A DNA stretch of 64,000 nucleotides, taken from assembly GCF_000423745.1 (NCBI RefSeq), contig NZ_AUIO01000001.1, forward strand, positions 186,001-250,000. Direction: 5' to 3'. The translations under genes were made by a program, and so were the position numbers. Within the stretch, counting starts at the first letter, position 1; every line of letters begins with the position of its first letter. The notes beneath the pieces were generated by a model. The model had not been told where the DNA came from. It did no database searches and worked only from the letters and a program-made list of their open reading frames with translations. Below are positions 17,137 through 25,406 of this stretch, piece after piece. Origin of the DNA: Streptococcus plurextorum DSM 22810. GTDB lineage: Bacteria > Bacillota > Bacilli > Lactobacillales > Streptococcaceae.

Positions 17137-17646
17137 ATGACAAATCATATCGTTCTTTTTCAGCCACAAATCCCTCAAAATACAGGCAATATTGCCCGTA
17201 CTTGTGCTGCAACTAATTCGCCACTTCATATCATTCGTCCCATGGGGTTTCCTATTGATGACAAAAAGATGAAACGAGCTGGTCTTGATTATTGGGACAA
17301 ACTCGAGATATACTACTATGATTCTATCGAAGCATTTATCCAAAACATGGTCGCCTCTTCCAAGCTTCATTTGGTAACCAAGTTCGCAGACAAGACTTAT
17401 TCAGATGAGCATTATCAGGATGGGCTGGTACATTATTTCATGTTTGGACGTGAAGATACTGGTCTGCCTGAAGCATTTATGCGGGACAATCCTGAGAAAG
17501 CGATTCGTATTCCTATGAATGATGAGCATGTTCGCAGCCTCAATGTTTCCAACGCAGTTTGCATGGTCGTTTATGAAGCTTTGCGCCAACAAGGATTTTC
17601 GGGCCTAGAGTTGACTCACACCTACAATAAGGACAAACTCAAATGA
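17137..17646 (+). CDS. trmL: tRNA (cytidine(34)-2'-O)-methyltransferase (SPOUT family)
   Basis: Methylates the 2'-O of the wobble nucleotide in tRNA-Leu isoacceptors. The 169-residue SPOUT protein shows the family signatures: [17 protein letters not shown] at the N-terminus, LHIIRPMGF, the [14 protein letters not shown] knot region and the RIPM....[20 protein letters not shown]-terminal motif. Length matches TrmL/CspR. The stop overlaps the next gene's start by 4 bp. A leader with terminator-like structure lies between promoter and gene, which is unusual for a tRNA methyltransferase. Confidence 0.92.
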   Translation: MTNHIVLFQPQIPQNTGNIARTCAATNSPLHIIRPMGFPIDDKKMKRAGLDYWDKLEIYYYDSIEAFIQNMVASSKLHLVTKFADKTYSDEHYQDGLVHYFMFGREDTGLPEAFMRDNPEKAIRIPMNDEHVRSLNVSNAVCMVVYEALRQQGFSGLELTHTYNKDKLK

Positions 17647-18290
17647 CCGATGAGGATATCTTAAATCATTTAGAAGAACACGTGGCATCAGAGCTTGCCT
17701 TTGAAGCCAGTGGCCATGACTGGTGGCACATTGTTCGCGTCAGAAACCTGACAACTACTATCGCTGACAAAGAGAAGGCCGATCTTTTTATTTGTCAAGC
17801 GGCAGCCTTAGTTCATGATCTTTCGGATGACAAATTCAATGCCTCTGCTCAAGCAGGCCTTGATAAGGTGGCTTTGCTTTTAACTGAAAAAGGGATCGAT
17901 GATAGACGAAAAGCTCATATCTTAGAAATCATCTCAACCATGTCCTTTAAGGGAGGAAATGGCAAGCCTATGACCACGCTTGAAGGGCAAGTGGTACAGG
18001 ATGCTGACCGTCTGGATGCGATTGGGGCTATTGGCATTGCTAGAACTATGGCTTTTTCAGGCCACAAAGGGCGACTCATCCACGACCCTAAACGCCAGCC
18101 ACGTCATCACCTGACTGCTGAAGACTATCGCAAGGGGGATGATACTGCAATCATGCACTTTTATGAAAAATTACTCAAACTGAAAAACTTAATGAACACT
18201 GCCTATGCTAAAGAAATAGCAGAGCAGCGTCACAGCTTTATGGAAGCTTATTTAGCGGAATTTTATGCTGAGTGGGACGGTATTAAATAA
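17643..18290 (+). CDS. HD-domain phosphohydrolase
   Basis: A 215-residue HD-superfamily protein. The metal-binding residues are visible: H in [12 protein letters not shown], the HD doublet in [12 protein letters not shown], and the later D in [19 protein letters not shown]. This arrangement is that of the YpgQ/YedJ-type pyrophosphohydrolases, which act on nucleotides, and the substrate here is not settled by sequence. It overlaps trmL by ATGA, so it is co-translated with it. A terminator follows 30 bp downstream. Confidence 0.85.
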   Translation: MTDEDILNHLEEHVASELAFEASGHDWWHIVRVRNLTTTIADKEKADLFICQAAALVHDLSDDKFNASAQAGLDKVALLLTEKGIDDRRKAHILEIISTMSFKGGNGKPMTTLEGQVVQDADRLDAIGAIGIARTMAFSGHKGRLIHDPKRQPRHHLTAEDYRKGDDTAIMHFYEKLLKLKNLMNTAYAKEIAEQRHSFMEAYLAEFYAEWDGIK

Positions 18291-18320
18291 CTTTAACTAC
18301 TAATTAGTATTTTTTGTGTA

Positions 18321-18348
18321 AAAAGTCTTGCAAAGCCAAGACTTTTTT
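18321..18348 (+). terminator. Terminator of the trmL-HD operon
   Basis: aaaagtcttg and caagactttt pair around a six-base loop, followed by TT. The ribU promoter elements overlap it. Confidence 0.75.
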
Positions 18349-18356
18349 GCTATGCT
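18329..18356 (+). promoter_or_regulatory. Promoter of ribU, embedded in the upstream terminator
   Basis: TTGCAA (18329-18334) lies in the hairpin loop region; a 16-bp spacer leads to TATGCT (18351-18356). The predicted start point is at the first bases of the FMN aptamer. Confidence 0.55.
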
Positions 18357-18359
18357 TAA

Positions 18360-18489
18360 ATGGTCTTCAGGGCAGGGTGAAATTCCCGACCGGCGGTGAC
18401 ATGCCTTTATCTGGCATGAAGTCCGTGAGCGCAAGCTGATGTGGTGAGATTCCACAACCGACAGTAGAGTCTGGATGGGAGAAGACCAT
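18360..18489 (+). promoter_or_regulatory. FMN riboswitch (RFN element)
   Basis: All conserved blocks of the RFN aptamer are present in order: CAGGGCAGGGTGAAATTCCC, GACCGGCGGTGA, AGTCCGTGAGCGCAAGCTGATGTGGTGA shortened here to its core GTCCGTGAGCG, ATTCCACAACCGACAGTAGA and GTCTGGATGGGAGAAGA. P1 is closed by atggtcttc (18360-18368) with gaagaccat (18481-18489). FMN binding should turn off ribU, which imports its precursor riboflavin. Confidence 0.96.
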
Positions 18490-18530
18490 GCTTTTTTGCT
18501 ACACTTTTTAGCGTACAAAAGTCTTGGAAC

Positions 18531-18558
18531 TTCTTTCAAATTGTAAAATTTGGAGGAA
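18531..18558 (+). promoter_or_regulatory. Shine-Dalgarno sequestering hairpin (ribU expression platform)
   Basis: ttctttcaaatt (18531-18542) pairs along its whole length, with two G-U pairs, to aatttggaggaa (18547-18558) around a GTAA loop. The GGAGG ribosome binding site of ribU is buried in the stem. The 5' arm can alternatively pair with ggagaag (18478-18484), part of the aptamer P1 strand, which gives a simple ligand switch acting on translation. Confidence 0.75.
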
Positions 18559-18565
18559 TTTTTTT

Positions 18566-19126
18566 ATGTCTACACAACGCACGCGCCGATTAGCCTATAT
18601 TTCTATTTTGGCTGCGCTATCTTTTTTGCTGATGCAGTTTCAAGTGTCACCACTTCCTGCTATTCCCTTTTTGAAATTTGATTTTTCAATCATCCCCATG
18701 CTACTAGCCTTGGTCATTTTTGACCTTAAAACAGCATGGCTGGTTTTGTTGGTTAGAAGCTCACTCAATCTTGTCATTAGCTTTACACCTGAAACAATCA
18801 TCGGAACTCCCTTGAATATTATTGCTCTTGGGACTTTCATGACCGTTTTGGCGGTCTTCTGGAGAAAGCAAACCGATACAAGAACTTATCTGATGGCTTC
18901 TTGTGTTGGGAATTTACTAATGACCCTTGCTATGGTTCTTGTCAATATTTATTACGCTGTGCCTGCTTATGCCACATTTGCTAACTATGACATCAACAAA
19001 TACATTGGCATGGATGTTTATATCTACACAGGAGTTATCCCTTTTAATCTGATTCAAGGAAGCGCCTTTGCCCTATCCTTCTATCTGATTTACCTAGCAA
19101 CAAAACCTATTTTAGAAAAAATTTAG
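18566..19126 (+). CDS. ribU: Riboflavin ECF transporter S-component RibU
   Basis: The membrane subunit that binds riboflavin and works with the shared ECF energising module (encoded elsewhere). The 186-residue protein has about six hydrophobic segments and the RibU-like opening RRLAYISILAALSFLLMQF and PFLKFDFSIIPMLL. I chose the ATG at 18566, 7 bp after TGGAGGA; an upstream in-frame ATG (18524) lies within the switching region. The FMN riboswitch directly upstream supports the substrate assignment independently of sequence similarity. Confidence 0.94.
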   Translation: MSTQRTRRLAYISILAALSFLLMQFQVSPLPAIPFLKFDFSIIPMLLALVIFDLKTAWLVLLVRSSLNLVISFTPETIIGTPLNIIALGTFMTVLAVFWRKQTDTRTYLMASCVGNLLMTLAMVLVNIYYAVPAYATFANYDINKYIGMDVYIYTGVIPFNLIQGSAFALSFYLIYLATKPILEKI

Positions 19127-19136
19127 GATTTTATGC

Positions 19137-19142
19137 TATAGT
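19137..19142 (+). promoter_or_regulatory. Extended -10 just before the PAP2 gene
   Basis: TGC-TATAGT ends 6 nt before the ATG at 19149 and no RBS is seen between them. It lies right after the ribU stop codon. Confidence 0.4.
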
Positions 19143-19148
19143 ATTGCT

Positions 19149-19799
19149 ATGAAACAAAAACAAACTTATTTTTTAAGAGCTAGTTTTGCCATTTTAATCT
19201 TTGTCTTTCTAGGTTACGTGGTCGCATTTTACCCTCAACATCTGGAAATCTTTGACACACCGATTCAGACAATCATTAGAGGTCAACTCCCTAGCTTTGC
19301 AACACAATTCTTCAAGGCTATTACTATCATTGGTAATACCTCTAGTCAAATCATCATTCTCATGGTGGCTGTCGCTTTCTTACTGTATAAAAAGTACTAT
19401 AGTGAAGGGATTTTTCTCCTTATCTCTGGTATGACGGCCGCTCTTGCAATTAGCAGTCTCAAATACCTCTATGGCCGTCCTAGGCCTAGTATTAGCCACC
19501 TCGTTCATGCGGATGGCTTCTCCTTCCCTAGTGGACACTCCATGGGATCTATGATGATTCTAGGTAGTCTTATTATCATCATCGGTCAAAGGATTAAGCA
19601 TAGAGCTTCTGCTCTTCTGATACAGAGTCTACTCGCCTCAATCATCTTATTGATTGGCCTTTCCCGAATTTATCTAGGGGTTCACTATCCAACAGATGTT
19701 ATTGCTGGATTTGTTCTAGGCTATGGTGTGCTCAATGCCATTTTTCCATTTTACGACCAAAAACGTTTTGAATGGCGTTTCCAAAATAAACAAAAGTGA
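19149..19799 (+). CDS. PAP2-family membrane phosphatase
   Basis: A 216-residue integral membrane lipid phosphatase, with six predicted helices. The three PAP2 catalytic motifs are intact: KYLYGRPRPS (C1), SFPSGHSMGSM (C2, acid/base histidine) and SRIYLGVHYPTDVIAG (C3, nucleophile histidine). Such enzymes dephosphorylate undecaprenyl pyrophosphate, phosphatidate or phosphatidylglycerol phosphate; which one applies is not decidable here. It lies 22 bp after ribU and may be read through from it as well as from its own nearby -10 box. A bidirectional terminator follows. Confidence 0.9.
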   Translation: MKQKQTYFLRASFAILIFVFLGYVVAFYPQHLEIFDTPIQTIIRGQLPSFATQFFKAITIIGNTSSQIIILMVAVAFLLYKKYYSEGIFLLISGMTAALAISSLKYLYGRPRPSISHLVHADGFSFPSGHSMGSMMILGSLIIIIGQRIKHRASALLIQSLLASIILLIGLSRIYLGVHYPTDVIAGFVLGYGVLNAIFPFYDQKRFEWRFQNKQK

Positions 19800-19822
19800 C
19801 GGAAAACTTCCGCCACTTTTTT
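19792..19822. terminator. Bidirectional terminator between PAP2 and U32 genes
   Basis: aaaagtgacgg and ccgccactttt form a long stem with one mismatch and T-runs on both strands. Confidence 0.85.
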
Positions 19823-19836
19823 CAATTGACTGTTCA

Positions 19837-21123
19837 TCAGGCACGAACTGTTTTTGTAGAGCCATCTTCTTGATAAAGGTTAATAAGGCCTTCCTTACAA
19901 GCGCGAATCATATCTCCAGGCTGAACGACTTGTGGCACTCTAATGGTTAAAAGCTCCATCGGATTCGGTGCACGATCAATTTTATTCCCCTTATCGTCAT
20001 GAAGATCTTCAATAAAGCATTCAAAATGACGGAAACCAGGGCCATAAAATTCGACACGATCCCCCTCCATAATAACGTTCCGCTGACGAATCGTTGCTGT
20101 CATATTGGCTTTATTAAAGGCAACCACTTCTCCAACGAATTTGTATTGAGGAATCTTACGACGCGCACCAAACAGCTGCTCATTCTCACTTGGGGTTGCA
20201 TAGTAAAAACCAGTAGCCAATTCACGCTGGGCAACCTTCCACATTTCATCTACCAAGTCTTGCTTGATAGCTTCAAACTTTTCAGGACTCTCCATATAAG
20301 CATCAACAGCAGCCTTATAACAATTAGCCACAGTAGACACATAGTGAATTGACTTCATCCGACCTTCGATTTTAAGACTGTCAACGCCATTTTCAATCAT
20401 ATCTGGAATATGATCAATCATCGACATGTCAACAGCTGACATTGAGAAGGCTTCTGGTATCTCTCCTGCAATACTTTTACGCTCTTGCCCAAATGGCATG
20501 TCATAAAGATCGTATTTCCAGCGGCAAGACTGGGAACACCCACCTCGATTGGCATCGCGATCAGACATGTGATTGGATAGGGTACAGCGTCCAGAATATG
20601 AAATACACATCGCACCGTGAACAAAGGCCTCAATTTCAAGATCTGTCCGTCGGCGAATCTCTGCTAATTCTTCCATAGAAACTTCACGTGCCAATACTAC
20701 ACGTGTCAAGCCATACTCCTTCCAGAAATGAAAGGTCTCTACATTGGTAGCAGATGCTTGGGTAGAAAGGTGAATTTCAAGGCCGGGTGCTTCTGTCGCA
20801 CAAATTTCAATCAAAGCGGGATCCGATACAATGACAGCATCAAGGCCCATATCCCTAAGCTCACGGAACCATGCTCCTGCTCCCACTTCATTTCCTTCAT
20901 GGGTAACCATATTAGCAGCTACGTAGACTTTAGCACCACGAGCATGTGAATACTCAATGCCTTCACGCATCTCTTCCATGGTAAAATTCCCCGCACGACT
21001 ACGCAAACCATAGGCTTGTCCACCGACAAAGACGGCATCTGCACCGTAATCAACAGCAACTTTTAACTTTTCCAGTGTTCCTGCAGGTGCCAGCACCTCA
21101 GGACGACGTTTTATTTGTGACAT
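19837..21123 (-). CDS. Peptidase U32-family protein, TrhP2/YrrO type (tRNA 5-hydroxyuridine synthesis)
   Basis: A 428-residue U32 protein. Family members once thought to be collagenases (PrtC) are now linked to hydroxylation of uridine-34 in tRNA, using prephenate-derived chemistry and an iron-sulfur cluster. The GRCTLSNHMSDRDANRGGCS region with its following CRWKYDLY supplies conserved cysteines, as does CISYSG. The C-terminal beta domain (KFVGEVVAFNKANMTATIRQ) is the extra barrel of the long form. Start at 21123 (MSQIKRRPEV) because AGGAGA lies just upstream; an in-frame ATG at 21141 contains that RBS. A second, shorter U32 protein is encoded 177 bp upstream. Confidence 0.85.
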   Translation of the reverse strand: MSQIKRRPEVLAPAGTLEKLKVAVDYGADAVFVGGQAYGLRSRAGNFTMEEMREGIEYSHARGAKVYVAANMVTHEGNEVGAGAWFRELRDMGLDAVIVSDPALIEICATEAPGLEIHLSTQASATNVETFHFWKEYGLTRVVLAREVSMEELAEIRRRTDLEIEAFVHGAMCISYSGRCTLSNHMSDRDANRGGCSQSCRWKYDLYDMPFGQERKSIAGEIPEAFSMSAVDMSMIDHIPDMIENGVDSLKIEGRMKSIHYVSTVANCYKAAVDAYMESPEKFEAIKQDLVDEMWKVAQRELATGFYYATPSENEQLFGARRKIPQYKFVGEVVAFNKANMTATIRQRNVIMEGDRVEFYGPGFRHFECFIEDLHDDKGNKIDRAPNPMELLTIRVPQVVQPGDMIRACKEGLINLYQEDGSTKTVRA

Positions 21124-21299
21124 GTTTTCTCCTATTTTCAAGATAGTAAGATAATCTCTAATGTTATTTCGAAAAGAAGTATCCTAAGGGACAACAACAG
21201 CCTTCTAAGGAGCCCCTACTTATTTTTGATACTTCCAAACTCCAGACATAAGTGGCAAAAGGCCTTGAAATAAGAAAATCTCTCCTTTTGCTAACGTCC

Positions 21300-22229
21300 C
21301 TATTTTACGCGGTCAGGCTCATACTCATAAAAACCTGTATCAAGACCACGATTTTTCGGGTGTAATTTACGGATTTCCTCATCAAACAGAAAAGCTTGAG
21401 ATTGAGTAAACTTCCCTTCCATCATCAAATCTCGCGCTTTGACAAAATAGTCTGCAATTTTGACAAAATTATCCCCTGGGCAGTAAACACCATCCAGTTT
21501 CCAATTGCAAAAGCCGTGCTCTTGCAATTCCAAGAGCTTAGTCATCATATCTAGATCATTGTTAGCAAAGATATGCGTTCCGTGATTATCCTCATAGACC
21601 GAATAGTGAGACGTTTCATCACTTGGTTCCGCCAAGAAAAGATCGCGTTCCTTACCAACTCGTTCTTCGGTCTTGATAAAATTATAGTAGTTCTGTAAAA
21701 GTGGGCGCTTAGAGTGGTGAATAATGCTTGCTCCATAAACCAGAACTTCACCTGGAATCTCAAGCTTTTCTCCCATGACAAAAAGTTCGGCAGACGGAAT
21801 CTCACGCGCTAAAACAGCTTCAGATGCACCTGCTGTTTTCCCCCAGAAATTGATTTGGCGACTCGAAGTGACCATAGTTGAAGCATCGTAAATCGTCTTA
21901 AATGGTCGATGATCACGTTTGCAAATGTAGAAGACACCTGCATCTCCAACTGTAATATAGTCTGCCTTGATTTCTTCTAAGAAATCAAGATATTCTGGCA
22001 AAGCATCCATCATCGCTTGATGCATGAGTGCATTGACCGCTACAGTAACTTCTCTCCCCTTTTCATGTGCCAAAGCAGCGATTTTTCGCATCTGAGAAAA
22101 AGATAAATTTTTAGGCAAGCGAAGGCCATAGGCCATCTCACCTATGTAAATACGGTCAACCCCAATATCTATAAGGGCTTGAGCTTGTTCAACACTTTCC
22201 GCTGTTGCAGTAATAACAATTTTTTTCAT
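21300..22229 (-). CDS. Peptidase U32-family protein, TrhP1/YrrN type
   Basis: A 309-residue U32 protein, the short partner of the 428-residue protein downstream; Bacillus has the same tandem pair (yrrN-yrrO). The N-terminal part (KKIVITATAESVEQAQALI, DRIYIGEMAYGLRLP) is the U32 barrel. It lacks the C-terminal beta domain. I chose the ATG at 22229 (MKKIVI); the in-frame ATG at 22253 is upstream of the likely transcription start. TGA-TAAAAT ends 7 nt before the ATG and no RBS is present, so it may be leaderless. The 21124-21299 gap before the next gene shows no clear promoter. Confidence 0.8.
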   Translation of the reverse strand: MKKIVITATAESVEQAQALIDIGVDRIYIGEMAYGLRLPKNLSFSQMRKIAALAHEKGREVTVAVNALMHQAMMDALPEYLDFLEEIKADYITVGDAGVFYICKRDHRPFKTIYDASTMVTSSRQINFWGKTAGASEAVLAREIPSAELFVMGEKLEIPGEVLVYGASIIHHSKRPLLQNYYNFIKTEERVGKERDLFLAEPSDETSHYSVYEDNHGTHIFANNDLDMMTKLLELQEHGFCNWKLDGVYCPGDNFVKIADYFVKARDLMMEGKFTQSQAFLFDEEIRKLHPKNRGLDTGFYEYEPDRVK

Positions 22230-22236
22230 AACATTT

Positions 22237-22245
22237 ATTTTATCA
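22237..22245 (-). promoter_or_regulatory. Extended -10 of the TrhP1-type gene
   Basis: TGA-TAAAAT on the minus strand, ending 7 nt before the ATG at 22229. Confidence 0.4.
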
Positions 22246-22390
22246 AAAAACAAACCGTTTGCCTAGTTATTTGTGAAGCCCGGTGAAACAAGTGTAACCG
22301 TATTGTAACAAACTATTCATTAATTTTATGCTATGATAATAATAGTGTCATTTGCTCTGCAGATAAATGTCAAGAGAAAGGAGGAAAAAC

Positions 22391-22669
22391 ATGGTTACAC
22401 CTTTGCGAAGAGAGCAAGAAACTGAACAACTAAACGTCAATGCGCAGCCTAAATTTCAAGAGTATCAAGCACCAGTTAATAACAAAGCTCAGCTGCAAGA
22501 TGTAATTGCCATTGCAAGGATTGTTGTTTTTGCCATTTCAACAGTGCTCATGTGCTTTATCCTTCTTTCAAACAATGTTCCTAGCTTTTTTGCCTTTCCT
22601 CTGGCTTTAGGACTAGGTGGGGTTAGTCTCATCACATTGACTTTTCTTTTTGAACTACTTAGACGCTAA
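22391..22669 (+). CDS. DUF3270 domain-containing protein
   Basis: A 92-residue small membrane protein. The first 45 residues are polar (REQETEQLNVNAQPKFQEYQ); two hydrophobic segments follow (IARIVVFAISTVLMCFILL and FAFPLALGLGGVSLITLTFLF), ending LLRR. This is the streptococcal DUF3270 pattern; its function is unknown. The ATG at 22391 follows an AAAGGAGGAA RBS; an in-frame ATG at 22367 lies upstream of that RBS. Monocistronic with its own terminator. Confidence 0.75.
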   Translation: MVTPLRREQETEQLNVNAQPKFQEYQAPVNNKAQLQDVIAIARIVVFAISTVLMCFILLSNNVPSFFAFPLALGLGGVSLITLTFLFELLRR

Positions 22670-22690
22670 TCTCTCGGGATTAGTTTTTTT
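22667..22690 (+). terminator. Terminator of the DUF3270 gene
   Basis: ctaatc and gattag pair around TCTCGG, followed by seven T; the stem overlaps the stop codon. Confidence 0.75.
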
Positions 22691-22698
22691 ATACAAAT

Positions 22699-22727
22699 AA
22701 TCCGCTCTATTTGAGCGGATTTATTTT
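22699..22727 (-). terminator. Terminator of the hprK-lgt-DUF948-YtxH operon
   Basis: aatccgctc and gagcggatt form a 9-bp stem; T-runs on both strands. It directly follows the YtxH-type gene stop. Confidence 0.8.
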
Positions 22728-23135
22728 TTATAAAGCATCTTCCTCAGTTAAATCAATAATAATGTCTTCTTGGAGGGTGTCTTCTTTTGGTAATTCAGCT
22801 TTTTCTTGACTTTGAGTTGAAGACTCTGTCAACTGATTGACCTTATCTTTGACTTGGCTAACAGCTGCTTTAACAGCTTGACCAATGCTATCTGTCTTGA
22901 ACTGACCATCTTCCCATTTTTCTTTATAGTCAGTATAGGTTGTTGTCGCTAATTCTTTATACTCGGCAACTTTTTCTTTAGCTGCCTGATGATAGGCCTC
23001 ACGATTTTCCTTATAGTCATCGATACCAGCCTTAGCTTGGGCTGCTAGCTGTTTTCCTTTTTCAGTGCCAAGGAAATAGGCTGTCGCTGCTCCTGTTGCT
23101 GCAGCCACAACTACTGTTTTAAGAAATTTTCCCAT
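22728..23135 (-). CDS. YtxH domain-containing protein
   Basis: A 135-residue protein with the YtxH N-terminus: KFLKTVVVAAATGAATAYFLG, a glycine/alanine-rich single membrane segment, then KGKQLAAQAKAGIDDYKE and a long charged coiled-coil-like tail rich in K, E and Q, ending with an acidic DLTEEDAL. YtxH/GsiB-like proteins are linked to general stress but have no proven biochemical role. It is the last gene of the hprK operon, 3 bp after DUF948, with an AGGAATAAAGGA RBS. Confidence 0.82.
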   Translation of the reverse strand: MGKFLKTVVVAAATGAATAYFLGTEKGKQLAAQAKAGIDDYKENREAYHQAAKEKVAEYKELATTTYTDYKEKWEDGQFKTDSIGQAVKAAVSQVKDKVNQLTESSTQSQEKAELPKEDTLQEDIIIDLTEEDAL

Positions 23136-23138
23136 CCT

Positions 23139-23549
23139 TTATTCCTCCGAATGTTTGTCTTTTTTAGCAAAAATTTTTGATACCATACGAGCTGCAAAAG
23201 CGGCTTTGCTCACATTGGCAGCCGTTGAGGCACCTTTACTAGCCTTCACAGTCAGCTGACGTGCTTGTGTATTCAAATCAGAAACACTAACTGATAAATC
23301 CGCAATAGCGTCAAACAAAGGATCAATCGTTGCTACTTTGCCATTAATATTTCCTACCAAGATATTGGCTTTGGCCAAAATTTCATTTGTCTGGTAGAGA
23401 GTCACATTAACATCGCTTGTCAGTAATTTGATGGTTTGCTTTGTTTCATCAACTGTTTCCGTTAATTTTTTAATAAAGAACACTAAGAAAATCACCAGCA
23501 CAGCAAAAGCTACCGCAATAATCAATAGTGCAATTCCACCTAAGTCCAT
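23139..23549 (-). CDS. DUF948 domain-containing protein
   Basis: A 136-residue protein with one N-terminal membrane helix (GGIALLIIAVAFAVLVIFLVFFIKKL) and a long amphipathic helical domain, the DUF948 layout. Proteins of this family usually lie next to YtxH genes, as here, and the two are thought to act together at the membrane; function is unknown. It is 8 bp downstream of lgt in the same operon and has a GTGAGGT RBS. Confidence 0.82.
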   Translation of the reverse strand: MDLGGIALLIIAVAFAVLVIFLVFFIKKLTETVDETKQTIKLLTSDVNVTLYQTNEILAKANILVGNINGKVATIDPLFDAIADLSVSVSDLNTQARQLTVKASKGASTAANVSKAAFAARMVSKIFAKKDKHSEE

Positions 23550-23557
23550 ATTTTACC

Positions 23558-24340
23558 TCACTTTATTTGATAATAGGGAACATGCGCCTGACGGCGACGA
23601 TAAAGAATAAAGATAATCCCTGTAATCACTAGGCCTGCGCTCAACCATTGGGACACCCTTAAACCTGCCAGCATCAAACTATCTGTGCGCATGCCTTCAA
23701 TAACAAAACGTCCACAGCCATACCAAATCAGATAGAATGCTGTTATTTCGCCCTGCTTTAGAAAATTTGGTCGACGCCGTAAGAAGAGAATAATGATAAA
23801 ACCAAGCAGGTTCCACAGGCTCTCATAGAGAAAAGTCGGCACCCGATAAGCCCCATCAATATACATTTGCTTTCTGATCACCTCTGGCAAATAGGGCAAA
23901 CTCTCGACTGCTTTTCCATAAGCTTCTTGATTAACGAAATTACCCCAGCGCCCTATACTTTGTGCAATCATTACGCCTGGAACTGCAATATCTAGAAAGT
24001 CCAAGGGCTTAATCATGCGATAGTAAGAAAAGGCAAATAGGACTAAAACACCTGCAATCAATCCTCCATAAATGGCTAAACCGCCATTCCAAATGGCAAA
24101 AATCTCATTCAAGTGCTTGCTATAGTAAGACCACTGAAAAATCACGTAATAGAGCCTAGCACCTAAAATGGCTAAAGGAAAGGCAATCAGGATAAAATCG
24201 GTGATATCATCTTCAGAAATGTTTTTACGAACCCCTTCTTTGATGGCCAAATAAACGGCTAACAAGACACCTGTGACAATCAATATAGCATACCAGTGAA
24301 TAGATAGAGGCCCAATTTTTATAGCAATAGGATCAATCAT
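23558..24340 (-). CDS. lgt: Prolipoprotein diacylglyceryl transferase
   Basis: Transfers diacylglycerol from phosphatidylglycerol to the lipobox cysteine of prelipoproteins, the first step of lipoprotein maturation. The 260-residue membrane enzyme has seven predicted helices, the Lgt signature [13 protein letters not shown], the [13 protein letters not shown] region and the [12 protein letters not shown] segment. Start at 24340 ([11 protein letters not shown]) because GGAGAGG lies 5 bp upstream; the in-frame ATG at 24352 contains this RBS. It overlaps the end of hprK by 8 bp, as in other streptococci. Confidence 0.94.
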   Translation of the reverse strand: MIDPIAIKIGPLSIHWYAILIVTGVLLAVYLAIKEGVRKNISEDDITDFILIAFPLAILGARLYYVIFQWSYYSKHLNEIFAIWNGGLAIYGGLIAGVLVLFAFSYYRMIKPLDFLDIAVPGVMIAQSIGRWGNFVNQEAYGKAVESLPYLPEVIRKQMYIDGAYRVPTFLYESLWNLLGFIIILFLRRRPNFLKQGEITAFYLIWYGCGRFVIEGMRTDSLMLAGLRVSQWLSAGLVITGIIFILYRRRQAHVPYYQIK

Positions 24341-25268
24341 TAGCCTCTCCATTCTTGCTGATAAGAGCTGTTAAGCGATCTTCAAAAGTCTTGGTAGCAT
24401 CAAATCCCATCAGTCTCGCACGGTAGTTCATCGCTGCAGCTTCAATGACAACTGACACGTTACGTCCCGTCTTAACAGGAATGCGCACACGCGGAATTTT
24501 AACGCCGGAAAACTCAATTTCTTCATTGCCGTTCCCCAAACGATCAAAGACCTTGCCCGTCTCAAAATTCTCCAAATAGACCGCTAAAGAGATTTGAGAA
24601 GATGCCTTAACAGCACTAGCGCCATAAAGGCTCATGATGTCAATAATGCCGACACCACGAATTTCAAGCAAATGACGCAGAATTTCTGCTGGTTCTCCCC
24701 ACAGTGTCTCCTCATCTTTAGCATAAACATCTACACGATCATCTGCCACTAAACGGTGCCCACGTTTCACAAGTTCTAAACCTGTTTCACTCTTACCAAT
24801 CCCAGAATCTCCTTGAATCAGTACCCCCATACCATAGATGTCCATAAGAACACCATGAACACTGGTTCTCTCAGCTAGTTGTGCATTGATATACCAAGAC
24901 ATTTCCCCAGCAAGACTACTTGTTGCTGTTCGTGCCCTGAGGACTGCGATGCTCTTTTCCGTAGCTGCTCTAAGCATCTCTTCTGGAATATCCAAGCCAC
25001 GAGCCACGATAACAGCTGGCGTCTCTGGTCTAAACATCTCGCTTAGTACGGCATAGCGATTATTAGTTGTCATACTGGTCAAATATGACCATTCTTTCAT
25101 GCCTAACAGTTGGATACGTTCGGGCGAATAATAATCAAAATAACCTGTCATTTCAAGACCAGGACGTGAAATATCAGACGTTGTGATAAGCTTTCCTAAT
25201 AAGTCGTCTGTCCCATAAACCACTTCTAGTTTGACCTTGTCAACCAACATTTTTACGGTAAGTGCCAT
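24333..25268 (-). CDS. hprK: HPr kinase/phosphorylase
   Basis: Phosphorylates HPr on Ser-46 in response to fructose 1,6-bisphosphate and ATP, and reverses it with phosphate; P-Ser-HPr is the CcpA corepressor, so this gene sets the state read by the cre-like sites in this window. The 311-residue protein has Walker [10 protein letters not shown], the catalytic aspartate in [11 protein letters not shown], and the HPrK signature [15 protein letters not shown]. Start at 25268, after GGAAAGGA. First gene of hprK-lgt-DUF948-YtxH, with a TATAAT (plus-strand 25311-25316) upstream. Confidence 0.95.
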   Translation of the reverse strand: MALTVKMLVDKVKLEVVYGTDDLLGKLITTSDISRPGLEMTGYFDYYSPERIQLLGMKEWSYLTSMTTNNRYAVLSEMFRPETPAVIVARGLDIPEEMLRAATEKSIAVLRARTATSSLAGEMSWYINAQLAERTSVHGVLMDIYGMGVLIQGDSGIGKSETGLELVKRGHRLVADDRVDVYAKDEETLWGEPAEILRHLLEIRGVGIIDIMSLYGASAVKASSQISLAVYLENFETGKVFDRLGNGNEEIEFSGVKIPRVRIPVKTGRNVSVVIEAAAMNYRARLMGFDATKTFEDRLTALISKNGEAND

Positions 25269-25378
25269 ATCTTTCCTTTCCAAAGTAAGCGCTTTGCTTC
25301 TTATCTTTTAATTATAACATGTTTTATGAATTTTGGAAAATAGCAAAATCACTTTCTGAAAATCTCCCTAACAGCAAA

Positions 25379-25402
25379 AAGGCTAGTCCACACTAGCCTT
25401 AG
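25379..25402 (-). terminator. Terminator of sstT
   Basis: aaggctagt and actagcctt form a 9-bp stem with a short loop; T-run on the minus strand. Confidence 0.8.
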
Positions 25403-25406
25403 TCAC

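Noticed and set aside
22367..22390. Upstream ATG for the DUF3270 gene
   Set aside because: It lies before the AAAGGAGGAA ribosome binding site, which is properly placed for the ATG at 22391.
25281..25296. cre-like site before hprK (AAAGTAAGCGCTTTGC)
   Set aside because: Two conserved end positions fail the consensus, and it lies next to the RBS; too weak to claim.
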